Of a stretch of DNA of 64,000 bases, positions 1 to 7,741 are shown piece after piece. Position 1 is the first letter of the stretch; each line of letters starts with the position of its first letter. The DNA is from Opitutus sp. GAS368. GTDB lineage: Bacteria > Verrucomicrobiota > Verrucomicrobiia > Opitutales > Opitutaceae. The notes beneath the pieces are model-generated. The model did no database searches and had not been told where the DNA came from. It saw only the letters and a program-made list of their open reading frames with translations. The stretch spans positions 17,938 to 81,937 of the forward strand of contig CAMDRP010000003.1 in assembly GCA_945906965.1 (NCBI GenBank), given 5' to 3'. A program made the translations under genes and the position numbers.

Positions 1-2094
1 ACGCCCGCCGCCCTCGGCCTCGTCAAAAAATTCTACGGCGTCTATCCGAAATCCCCCAAGCCGATCCCACAGCTCTACACCGAAGAACCCGAGCAGACCG
101 GCGCCCGCCGCGTCACCGTCAAACGCAGCGGCCAACTCGGCGTCGTTGCGGTCGGCCACAAGATGCCCGCCGCCACCCACGCCGATTACCCGGCCATGGC
201 CGTCCTCAGCGCTATTCTCACCGACGGCAAAAACAGCCGGCTCTACAAAGCCCTCACCGATAAAAATCTCACCACGGGCGTCCAAGCCTTCGCCGGTTTC
301 AACCACGACACGACGATGCACATCATCTTCGCCCCACTCGCGCCCGGCGCGAAACACGACGAGGTCGAAAAAATCACCGTCGACGAAATCGAACGCCTGA
401 AGAAAGACGGCGTGACCGCGACCGAGGTCGCCTCCGCCGTCGCCAAGACCCTCGCCGACGCCGCCTTCCAACGCGACGGCTCCTTCGCCATCGCTGGCAA
501 CCTCAACGAATGCATCGCCGCCGGCGATTGGGCGTTGTTCTACTCCCTCGAAGCGACCGCCCAGAAAGTCACCCTCGCCGACGTCCAGCGCGTCGCCAAC
601 CGCTACCTCAACATCGACCAAAGCACCACGGGGTGGTTCGTCCCCACCGCCGCCGGCGGCGCCCCTGGCGCCAAACCCACGGCTAAACTCGCCCCCAAGC
701 CCGCTCTTAGCGACGGCCCTTATTACTACCGCACACCCGGCCTCGACGACGCTGGCCTCGGCGCTCCGCTCGCCCTCGCCGAAACCTCCGCCGCCAGCTC
801 TGCGCCCGCGGTCAGCTCCGGCGCCAAAATCGCTCCCAATGCCGTCCGCACCAAAATCGCCGGCATGGATGTCATCGCTTACCCCACCGGCGTGAAACAG
901 GTCGTCACGATGAAAGCCTCCTTGCCCGCCGGTGACGCCTTCGCCGCCGACGGCAACCCCGCCATCCCCACCCTCACGGGCATGCTCCTCGACCAAGGCA
1001 CCACGAAGCAGGATAAATTCGCCATCGCCGAAAAACTCGAATCCGTCGGCGCCACTATTTCCTTCAGCGTTGATACGCAGGTCGCCACCGTGAGCGCCAA
1101 GTGCCTCAAGAAAGACGTCCCGCTCGTCATCAGCCTCATCGCCGAGCAACTCCGCACCCCCGCCCTCTCCGCCGAGGAATTCGCCAAGGCCAAGAAACAA
1201 TACGCCGGCAGCCTCAAACGCTCCCTCGAGAACACCGACTTCCGCGCCGCCGATGCCTTCACCCGCGCCGTCTATCCCATCGGTCACCCCAACCGCCAGA
1301 CGCCTGCCGATGAAATGCTCGCCGCCATCGAATCCGCCAAACTCGAAGACGTCGTCGCCTTCCACAAAAAATACTACGGCCCCGATCACCTCACGCTCGT
1401 TGTTGTCGGCGACCTCGACATTCCGCAGATCCAAAAAGAACTGACTAGCGCCTTTGCCGGCTGGACCGGCGGCGCCGCTCTCATTCGTCCCGCCAAAGCC
1501 ACGCAGACCGATGCCGCCAAAGACCAGAACGTATTCATGGCCGACAAGACCAGCGTAAGCGTCGTCCTCGGCCAATCGAGCGGCCTTAAATACAACGATC
1601 CCGATTACCAAGCCCTCCGCGTCGGCACCGCCATCCTCGGCAGCGGCTTCACGGGCCGCCTCATGGCCAACGTCCGCGACAAAGAAGGCCTCACCTACGG
1701 CATCGGCTCCAGCCTCGCGCGCGACACGTTCAGCGACGGCGACTGGAAGATCACCGCCAGCTTTGCCCCCGCACTCCTCGAAAAAGGCCTCGCCTCCACC
1801 CAGCGCCAGTTGAAGGGCTGGTATGAAGCCGGCGCCACCGACATCGAAGTCGAACGCCGCAAGAGCAACCTCGTCGGCTCCTTCAAAGTCGGCCTCGCCA
1901 CCACCGACGGTCTCGCCGGCGCTATGTTGAGCGCCGTCCACCGCGGCTACGATCTCAACTGGCTCGACGAATACCCCGGCAAGATCAACGCCCTCACCAC
2001 CTCCGACGTAAACGCCGCGATCAAAAAATACCTCAAGCCGGAGAACATGATTTTGATCAAGGCCGGCACCGTGCCCGGCGCCCCCACTAAGTAA
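1..2094 (+). CDS. M16 family zinc metallopeptidase, 5' end outside window
   Basis: Insulinase/processing-peptidase type metalloprotease, a family of two-lobed clam-shell enzymes that cleave peptides, usually in the bacterial periplasm. The frame is open from base 1, so the N-terminus is missing and 697 residues remain. About residues 1-205 are the end of the first lobe; a Pro/Ala-rich linker follows, and a second full lobe begins near residue 285. The HxxEH zinc signature is not in the visible part. At the equivalent place of the second lobe the sequence reads IPTLTGMLLDQGT, so this is the usual non-catalytic half and the catalytic lobe must lie upstream. The segment RDKEGLTYGIGS near residue 560 is typical of the family C-terminus. 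The family call is secure; the substrate cannot be told. Confidence 0.93.
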   Translation, partial: TPAALGLVKKFYGVYPKSPKPIPQLYTEEPEQTGARRVTVKRSGQLGVVAVGHKMPAATHADYPAMAVLSAILTDGKNSRLYKALTDKNLTTGVQAFAGFNHDTTMHIIFAPLAPGAKHDEVEKITVDEIERLKKDGVTATEVASAVAKTLADAAFQRDGSFAIAGNLNECIAAGDWALFYSLEATAQKVTLADVQRVANRYLNIDQSTTGWFVPTAAGGAPGAKPTAKLAPKPALSDGPYYYRTPGLDDAGLGAPLALAETSAASSAPAVSSGAKIAPNAVRTKIAGMDVIAYPTGVKQVVTMKASLPAGDAFAADGNPAIPTLTGMLLDQGTTKQDKFAIAEKLESVGATISFSVDTQVATVSAKCLKKDVPLVISLIAEQLRTPALSAEEFAKAKKQYAGSLKRSLENTDFRAADAFTRAVYPIGHPNRQTPADEMLAAIESAKLEDVVAFHKKYYGPDHLTLVVVGDLDIPQIQKELTSAFAGWTGGAALIRPAKATQTDAAKDQNVFMADKTSVSVVLGQSSGLKYNDPDYQALRVGTAILGSGFTGRLMANVRDKEGLTYGIGSSLARDTFSDGDWKITASFAPALLEKGLASTQRQLKGWYEAGATDIEVERRKSNLVGSFKVGLATTDGLAGAMLSAVHRGYDLNWLDEYPGKINALTTSDVNAAIKKYLKPENMILIKAGTVPGAPTK

Positions 2095-2166
2095 GGTCAT
2101 TAGAGTAAAAATCGGCGGAGAGCAAAAATCTCCTCCGACTCGCTCCTCAGTGTGGCGATGCGCCAC

Positions 2167-2391
2167 TCAATGCAGGTTCTGCAAAACCTGCAAGATGTGC
2201 ATCGCCTTGGCGAAGTCGCCGGCGTCAATCGCATGAAACAAAGCCTTTTTGAGATCGTGGATCGTATCCACATCGCCGGCCCAATCGGCCGGATTCACCC
2301 TGAGATCTAGGTTCGTATGCCGCTCATATAGCGCGGCCGTTTGCCGTAGGGCCGGCACCGCGGGAGCGGGACTAATCATGGCGATATTCAT
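2167..2391 (-). CDS. small conserved-looking protein of unknown function (74 aa)
   Basis: I do not recognise this protein. It is 74 residues, without a signal peptide or membrane segment; the C-terminal half (DLKKALFHAIDAGDFAKAMHILQVLQ) is predicted to be helical, with an alternating pattern like a short helical-hairpin repeat. Support for a real gene is a textbook ribosome binding site: AGGAGG at 2401-2406 (minus strand), 9 bases before the ATG. It converges on the M16 gene, and its upstream side opens into an AT-richer gene-free stretch. It stands alone, so context gives no function. Confidence 0.6.
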   Translation of the reverse strand: MNIAMISPAPAVPALRQTAALYERHTNLDLRVNPADWAGDVDTIHDLKKALFHAIDAGDFAKAMHILQVLQNLH

Positions 2392-3019
2392 GGTAACAGT
2401 CCTCCTGTTAAAGTGATATCTAGGAGCGGGAGCTCGGGGAGCTCTGAGGAAGCAGAGCCTCGCGCTAGTAGAAAATTAATAAGGTATTCAAAGGTGAAAA
2501 AAAGAGGTGATTTATCCTGGTGAACCCAGGCTCGATGAAGGCAAACGCTCACTGGGTGAGCAGACCGGCGGCGCGTGGATGTTCATAGCGGAAAAACAAG
2601 AACCAGAAGGCATATAATCACCTGCCGGTTTTTATTGGTTTAACACCCCGCATCCTACACCCAAAATACTGCAAGGGTGACGCATCTTTTGGCGGAAACC
2701 CCTCATGCCTTGCCGTACATGGCCCAATTACTGAATGAGGCCACACTAAGTGCCGAACACGCCATCCGATCGCAATCGTTTCACTTTTCACTGCAGTCCG
2801 ATGACATTTGAATTACGGTTTTTAGTTAACTATGATCAATTTACATCAATTCCAGAAATTGCCTTCCTACCAACCCTTAAGGACCGGGCTTTCGCGCCGT
2901 CCACTGAATTAAATTTATCATGTGCTAAATTCCGTATTAATAGTTGATTTATTAACATGATTCATCAATATTTAATGGTTCCATGTTTAAAAATACAGTT
3001 TCTTAACGGATAATTATAC
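2392..3019. other. gene-free AT-richer stretch
   Basis: About 630 bases between the small minus-strand gene and the AbiEi gene. From about 2690 to 3020 the base composition is clearly poorer in GC than the flanking core genes. The only open frame (2750-2947, 65 codons) has no ribosome binding site and no recognisable protein character. I see no tRNA, insertion-sequence end or clear terminator. It probably carries the promoters for the two diverging genes and may mark the edge of the imported AbiE module. Confidence 0.5.
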
Positions 3020-3838
3020 ATGATACCTGAAAAAAGCAAAAAGCTCTCCTCTTACATCGCCGATATGCAGGCGGGCGGGCGGCTGGTTTTTTCACGAAGG
3101 CAAGCGGAGCAGGCGCTGGGTATCTTGCGTCGCCCGTTTCTAGACATGGCCGAGCGTCTACAGAAGAAAGGCAGCCTAATCCACCCACGGAGGGGTTTCT
3201 ACGTTATAGTGCCCCCTCAATTTATGAGTTGGGGATCGCCCCCTCCAGCATGGTTCATCGATGACCTGATGCATCAGGAAGCGTGCCCCTATTATGTGGG
3301 CCTGCTAAAAGCCGCTGAGCTTCATGAGGCCGCCCATCAAGCAGTGATGGAATTTCAGGTGATAACGCAGAAGCGAATGCCCAAGCTTCGGACCGGCCGC
3401 TCAGCTATCGCATTTTATTACAGTAAAAAGATAGCTGCCTTGGAAAGTGGTATCGAGGAACGAAAAACCGATACCGGTAAAATGCGCATCTCCTCGGTTG
3501 AATTAACTGCGCTCGATCTGCTGCGCTATCCGCGCGCAGCCGGCGGTCTCGATAATATCGCGACGGTGCTAGCCGACTTAGGCCCTAAGCTCGATGGGAA
3601 CCGCCTAGCGCTTTTAGCTTCGGTGTTCGAGCGTTCCGTACGACAGCGTCTAGGCTACCTGCTCACGCGAGCCGGACACACGCGGACGGCCGAGATGCTT
3701 CTTCCCGGTCTGGCACCCACCCTTTGGGTTGAACTGGACCCGCTAACGGCGAACGATACTGAGTTTTCACCCGATCCCATCGACCGTGATCCGCGCTGGC
3801 GAGTAATCGTGCGACGCATGCCGGAGGCAGACACATGA
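3020..3838 (+). CDS. abiEi: AbiEi-type antitoxin of a type IV toxin-antitoxin system
   Basis: Transcriptional repressor/antitoxin of the AbiE abortive-infection family, which in intact systems binds its own promoter and counteracts the AbiEii nucleotidyltransferase toxin. The protein has 272 residues, a normal length. Residues 1-60 form the winged-helix DNA-binding part, ending in the characteristic PRRGFYVIVPPQ; then come PPAWFIDDLMHQE, YYVGLLKAAELHEAAHQA and ELTALDLLRYPRAAGGLDNIATVL, all hallmarks of the family body. Its stop overlaps the next start as ATGA, the usual coupling to the toxin, but only a fragment of the toxin follows. Codon use is less GC-biased than in neighbouring genes, which suggests transfer. 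The family call rests on remembered motifs and is firm. Confidence 0.88.
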   Translation: MIPEKSKKLSSYIADMQAGGRLVFSRRQAEQALGILRRPFLDMAERLQKKGSLIHPRRGFYVIVPPQFMSWGSPPPAWFIDDLMHQEACPYYVGLLKAAELHEAAHQAVMEFQVITQKRMPKLRTGRSAIAFYYSKKIAALESGIEERKTDTGKMRISSVELTALDLLRYPRAAGGLDNIATVLADLGPKLDGNRLALLASVFERSVRQRLGYLLTRAGHTRTAEMLLPGLAPTLWVELDPLTANDTEFSPDPIDRDPRWRVIVRRMPEADT

Positions 3839-3879
3839 TCCCAAGAGCGAATCTTACCTCTTGGGGGCAGGTTGTGGCA
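3835..3879 (+). pseudogene. N-terminal remnant of AbiEii toxin
   Basis: The start codon overlaps the stop of abiEi (ATGA), exactly where the toxin gene begins in intact AbiE operons. The first residues, MIPRANLTSWGQVV, match the characteristic opening of AbiEii/AbiGii nucleotidyltransferases (MIP-x-x-x-I/L-T-x-W). After about 14 codons the resemblance stops: no nucleotidyltransferase core (GGTALxK motif) follows, and an SDR gene starts at 3942. The toxin appears to have been lost by deletion, leaving an orphan antitoxin. The exact breakpoint cannot be placed. Confidence 0.7.
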
Positions 3880-3941
3880 TTTAAATGTATTTTCTGCACC
3901 GAAGATTTGTCGTCGGACTATTTCCTCTCAAACTCTAAACC

Positions 3942-4715
3942 ATGGATTCCCCTATTTCTGTTTCGGCGCCGGCACCGGTTGTCCTCATCGGCGGTGTCAC
4001 GGGCGGCATCGGCTCCGCCCTCGCTCGTCGGCTCGCCGCAGCCGGCGTCTCGGTCGCTGGCTACGCACGCGACGCCGGTAAACTCGCCGCGCTCCAAGCC
4101 GAATTGCCCGGCCTACTCACCCTCACCGCCGAGGCCACCCAGCCCGCCGAGGTCGAAGCCGCCGTCGCTGCCACGGTCGCACATTTCGGCCGGCTCGATG
4201 GTTACGTGCACGCCGTGGGTTCGATTTTAATCAAAGCCGCCCACCAGACGCGCCCGGAGGAATGGCTGCGCGTCCTCGATCTCAACCTCAACTCCGCCTT
4301 CTACGGTTTACGTGCCGCGCTGGGCCCGATGCAGACCCAAAACCACGGGAGCATCATCTTCGTGAGTTCCGTCGCCGCGCAAGCCGGCTTGCCCGCGCAT
4401 GAAGCCATCGCCGCCGCCAAGGCCGGGATCGACGGTCTCGTGCGCTCCGCCGCCGCCAGCTACGCGCCACGCAACATCCGCATCAACGCCGTCGCGCCGG
4501 GCCTCGTCGATACGCCGCTCGCCGCCCCGCTGCTCGCTAGCGAAGCGGCGCGTGCGTTTTCCGAAAAGATGCACCCGCTCGGGCGGATCGGCCGGCCCGA
4601 GCAAATCGCCAGCCTTATCGCTTGGTTGCTCACGCCCGATGCGGATTGGGTCACCGGCCAGATCTACTCAATCGACGGCGGCCTCGCGCACCTGCGCCCC
4701 CGGCCCAAGGTCTGA
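3942..4715 (+). CDS. short-chain dehydrogenase/reductase family protein lacking the catalytic Tyr
   Basis: SDR-fold protein of 257 residues, the usual size. The nucleotide-binding GGVTGGIG is at residues 17-24, the structural Asn lies in LNLNSAF, and the catalytic-site Ser in VSSVAAQ. The family's YxxxK is altered: the sequence reads HEAIAAAKAG, so Lys is kept but the Tyr position is Ile. Together with the PGLVDTPL and SIDGG ends this looks like an enoyl-reductase-like or atypical SDR whose chemistry cannot be assumed. It sits between the AbiE remnant and myo-inositol oxygenase with a 108-base gap downstream, so a shared transcript is possible but unproved. Substrate unknown. Confidence 0.85.
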   Translation: MDSPISVSAPAPVVLIGGVTGGIGSALARRLAAAGVSVAGYARDAGKLAALQAELPGLLTLTAEATQPAEVEAAVAATVAHFGRLDGYVHAVGSILIKAAHQTRPEEWLRVLDLNLNSAFYGLRAALGPMQTQNHGSIIFVSSVAAQAGLPAHEAIAAAKAGIDGLVRSAAASYAPRNIRINAVAPGLVDTPLAAPLLASEAARAFSEKMHPLGRIGRPEQIASLIAWLLTPDADWVTGQIYSIDGGLAHLRPRPKV

Positions 4716-4823
4716 GCGCACTGCTCCTTTTTTTAATAAGCTTGAACAACCTCCGCTGGACTCGGCGAGGGTCTGGGCTCAACGTCGGCGGTACCCCACA
4801 GCGTCAATCCCCATCGCGCCCCC

Positions 4824-5735
4824 ATGTCCTCTAACGTGAATCCCGCTTCCAGCCAACCCCTCGCTAGCCTCGATGAGTGGGAAGATTTTCTGAAAGACAA
4901 ATACCCTGAGCCCGCACCGGCCCCCGCGCGCAGCAAGCCCGCCGTCGGCACCGCGCCCGACAAGCAGAAGGCAGAATTCCGCGTCTACGAAGCCGAGGCG
5001 CGGCCCACGGTGCGCGAGTTTTATCGGCTCAACCACACGCACCAGACGCACGAATTTGCCGTCGCCAAGCGCCAAGAATATCTGGGCCTCAACCGCATGA
5101 CCATGGGCATCTGGGAGGCCATGGAATATCTCAACCAGCTCGTGGACGATTCCGATCCGGACACCGATCTTTCGCAGCTCCAGCATCTGCTCCAAACCGC
5201 CGAAGCCATGCGGCGCGACGGCCAACCGCGCTGGATGATCCTCACCGGCTTGATCCACGATCTTGGCAAGATTCTCTGCCTTTGGGGCGAACCACAGTGG
5301 GCGGTCGTAGGTGATACGTTTGCGACGGGTTGCGCATTCTCCGACAAAAACGTTTTTCCGCAATTCTTCGCCGCCAACCCCGACAGCCAAATCGCGCGCT
5401 TCCAGACGCCCAACGGCATCTACGAACCCGGCTGCGGCTTGGATAAAGTCATTCTCTCATGGGGCCACGACGAATACATCTATCACGTCGCGAAAGACTA
5501 CCTGCCCGCCGAGGGCCTCGCGATGCTGCGCTACCATAGTTTTTATCCGTGGCACCGCGAAGGCGCGTATGACCAATTCTGCACGCCCGCCGATCGCGCG
5601 CTGATGCGGTGGGTTTTAAAATTCAACACCTACGATCTCTACACCAAGAGCCACGAAGCGCCCGACGTGAAAACGTTGAAACCCTATTACGAAGAACTCA
5701 TCCGCGAGTTCTTCCCCGAGAAAGTGCGTTGGTGA
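4824..5735 (+). CDS. inositol oxygenase (myo-inositol oxygenase)
   Basis: Di-iron enzyme that converts myo-inositol and O2 to D-glucuronate, mainly known from eukaryotes and scattered in bacteria. The protein has 303 residues. All six iron ligands of the family can be placed: His121 (in [13 protein letters not shown]), His145-Asp146 (GLIHDLGK), His215 (SWGHDEY), His238 (RYHSFYPWH) and Asp271 ([10 protein letters not shown]). The first 45 residues are a Pro/Ala-rich, poorly conserved lead, and the start at 4824 follows a gene-free gap. The other genes of inositol or glucuronate breakdown are not in the window, so the fate of the product is unknown; glucuronate would feed uronate catabolism. 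Cytoplasmic, as no signal peptide is seen. Confidence 0.95.
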   Translation: MSSNVNPASSQPLASLDEWEDFLKDKYPEPAPAPARSKPAVGTAPDKQKAEFRVYEAEARPTVREFYRLNHTHQTHEFAVAKRQEYLGLNRMTMGIWEAMEYLNQLVDDSDPDTDLSQLQHLLQTAEAMRRDGQPRWMILTGLIHDLGKILCLWGEPQWAVVGDTFATGCAFSDKNVFPQFFAANPDSQIARFQTPNGIYEPGCGLDKVILSWGHDEYIYHVAKDYLPAEGLAMLRYHSFYPWHREGAYDQFCTPADRALMRWVLKFNTYDLYTKSHEAPDVKTLKPYYEELIREFFPEKVRW

Positions 5736-5741
5736 GGCGCG

Positions 5742-5782
5742 CCCGCGCAGGCGCGGGAGCGGTAGCGGTAGCGATCCGCTCC
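5742..5782. repeat. pair of back-to-back palindromes (REP-like)
   Basis: Directly after the inositol oxygenase stop are two adjoining inverted repeats: CCCGCGC-AG-GCGCGGG (5742-5757) and GGAGCGG-13 bases-CCGCTCC (5756-5782), the loop of the second holding two copies of TAGCGG/TAGCGA. No T-run follows, so it is not a classic terminator. It resembles intergenic REP-type elements, but no second copy of the same sequence occurs in this window. Confidence 0.4.
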
Positions 5783-5825
5783 GCGAGGTCTTGGCGCAGG
5801 ACGGAAATGTATCCAGCGTTTTAAC

Positions 5826-6437
5826 ATGCACCTCGATTTCGCCACGCTCAAACGACCCGAAGCTTACGCGTGGATGACGACCACGATTCTGCCGCGGCCC
5901 ATCGCTTGGGTCGCGACGCTCTCCGCCGACGGGAAAACCAACCTCGCGCCGTTTTCGTTTTTCCAAGCCATCACGGCGAATCCGCCCACGTTGATGTTTG
6001 TGCCCGTCAACCAGCGCGACGGCTCGCCGAAAGACACGTTGCGCAACCTCGAGGCCACGCGGGAATTTGTGGTGAACGTCGTGCCCTACGCGCTCGCCGA
6101 GTCGATGAACGCCTGCGCCGCGCTCTTGCCGCACGGCGAGAGCGAATTTGAGGCGTTTGGCATCGCGACCGCGCCAAGTACGCACGTGCGCCCGCCGCGC
6201 GTGGCGGCCTCGCCGGTGGCGTTCGAATGCGCGTTGCACAGCGTGGTGCACATCGGCGAAGGCGCGGGTGCGGCCAATGTCGTTTTTGGGCGCATCCTTG
6301 GGATGCACGTGGACGACGCGGTACTCGGCGCGGATGGTCTGCCCGACGCGGCGAAACTGGATCTCGTAGGCCGCCTCGGACGCGAGGATTACGCGCGCAC
6401 GATGGAGCGTTTCACGATCAAGCGGCCCGATCGTTGA
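5826..6437 (+). CDS. flavin reductase-like, FMN-binding split-barrel protein
   Basis: A 203-residue protein of the flavin reductase-like (DUF447/split-barrel) family, which binds FMN and in characterised members reduces flavins or acts on small substrates with NAD(P)H. The start is typical: TTILPRPIAWVATLSADGKTNLAPFSFF at about residues 19-46, followed by the TLRNLEATREFVVNV stretch that contacts flavin. No signal peptide. It lies 90 bases after inositol oxygenase on the same strand, with hairpin repeats between them, so co-transcription is doubtful. The physiological substrate is unknown. Confidence 0.85.
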   Translation: MHLDFATLKRPEAYAWMTTTILPRPIAWVATLSADGKTNLAPFSFFQAITANPPTLMFVPVNQRDGSPKDTLRNLEATREFVVNVVPYALAESMNACAALLPHGESEFEAFGIATAPSTHVRPPRVAASPVAFECALHSVVHIGEGAGAANVVFGRILGMHVDDAVLGADGLPDAAKLDLVGRLGREDYARTMERFTIKRPDR

Positions 6438-6465
6438 GCGGGCGAGCGCGACGCGGACGCAGCCC

Positions 6466-7656
6466 TCAGCGCAGCCAGAGGACGGGCTGGCGCACGGGCA
6501 AGTTACGGCGCACTTCTTCGATCGTGGGATCGGCGTCGAGTTTTTGCCAGAGCGCGACCCAATCGGCGCGGCCAGCGGCCAACGCACCGAAGATCAAGGC
6601 GGGTTGGCGCACGGGCCAGTTGTCCCAATACATGACGTCGGGCTTGATCGGCTCGGGCTCGGGCGCGGTGCCGGGGGCGGCAGTAGCGGGGACGGGCTTG
6701 CGGGCGGTTTTGAGCCAGGCGTTTTTATCGGCAAGAAAAGGCGCGAGGAAAGCGACGCCGCGCACGAGGCTGCGACCGTCCGGGAGTTGGAAACTCATGA
6801 GATCGTCGCCGGGCGTCGAGAGCGCGACGGCGATGGCGGTCATGACGTCGAGATTGAAGATGGAGTAGCCGTAGGGCTTGGTGCGGGCGAGTTCTTGCGG
6901 GAAACTGCCGTCGACGGCCATCTGGTTGGGCAGGTGGCTGGTAACGAGGCGCTGGCGGCATTCGGCGAGGACGGCGGTGTCGCCCACGAGCCGCGCGAAA
7001 CAGGCGGCCTGGAGCGTCCAGCAGGTGCCGTGGTTGTTCTTGGCGTTACTCTCGTCGACACCGTACGGGTGCGTGCGAATCCAAGTGAGGTACTCGCGGA
7101 ACCAACCCGTGATGGCGGCGTCGGCGGCAGGCGTAAGGGCCTTGGAACCGCGCAGAGCTTCGACGCCGAGGGCGACTTCGGCCAGGTGCACGGTGTCGAT
7201 GACGCCGATGCTGCGGCCCGTGCTGCGGCCTTTAATCGCCTGCGAGTAAAGGAGATTGGGATTCATCTTCGTCGCCGGATCAACGAACCACGCTTGCAGG
7301 TGGCGCACGGCGGCCGCGGCGTAACGTTCCTCGTGAGAGACTTTGTAGGCGGCACTGAGAATGCCGAAGTCGCGCGCAAAACTCAGGAGCAACTGACGGT
7401 GCGCGACAAAATTATCGGGGTTGGTCAAACCGTCGCGCTGGATGTACGGCGCGTCGGGATTTTTTGGGTCTGGCCACCAATAATCCCCTTCGGAGGAAAA
7501 GTCATGCAGCCCGCCGGCGCTGCGGGGGTTGCGCGCGGTGACGAGAGTCTTGGGCTCGACGCGGACGGAAACTCCGGCGGCGGTGACGAGTCGCGGGCGC
7601 TCGGCGGTGGCGAGGTCAAACTGGGGCAAAGCAAGCAGAGCAAGGAAGGCGAGCAT
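6466..7656 (-). CDS. secreted alginate lyase family protein (PL5-like)
   Basis: Polysaccharide lyase-like protein with the alpha/alpha-toroid fold of alginate lyases; predicted to cleave uronate-containing polysaccharides by beta-elimination outside the cytoplasm. I place the start at the ATG ending at 7656, giving 396 residues with a clear signal peptide (MLAFLALLALPQFDLATA); a longer TTG start at 7704 would bury it. Key motifs are the SEGDYWWPDP region near the N-terminus and NAKNNHGTCW near residue 218, where Asn and His match the catalytic NNH of PL5 enzymes. About residues 330-350 are a Pro/Ala-rich insert. It converges on the flavin reductase gene. Substrate preference for alginate is not assured. 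Confidence 0.85.
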   Translation of the reverse strand: MLAFLALLALPQFDLATAERPRLVTAAGVSVRVEPKTLVTARNPRSAGGLHDFSSEGDYWWPDPKNPDAPYIQRDGLTNPDNFVAHRQLLLSFARDFGILSAAYKVSHEERYAAAAVRHLQAWFVDPATKMNPNLLYSQAIKGRSTGRSIGVIDTVHLAEVALGVEALRGSKALTPAADAAITGWFREYLTWIRTHPYGVDESNAKNNHGTCWTLQAACFARLVGDTAVLAECRQRLVTSHLPNQMAVDGSFPQELARTKPYGYSIFNLDVMTAIAVALSTPGDDLMSFQLPDGRSLVRGVAFLAPFLADKNAWLKTARKPVPATAAPGTAPEPEPIKPDVMYWDNWPVRQPALIFGALAAGRADWVALWQKLDADPTIEEVRRNLPVRQPVLWLR

Positions 7657-7741
7657 GGGGATAGGTGAAAATAGGCAGCGTGCGACCGGCCGCGCCGGGG
7701 GCAAGCGCGGGCGGGTTACTATCGTTAAGCGCGAGCCAAGT

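Noticed and set aside
2750..2947. 65-codon frame in the AT-richer gap
   Set aside because: No ribosome binding site, no homology-like motif and composition of non-coding DNA.
6544..7668. 374-codon plus-strand frame opposite the alginate-lyase-like gene
   Set aside because: Antisense artefact; the minus strand encodes a signal peptide and the NNH catalytic motif.
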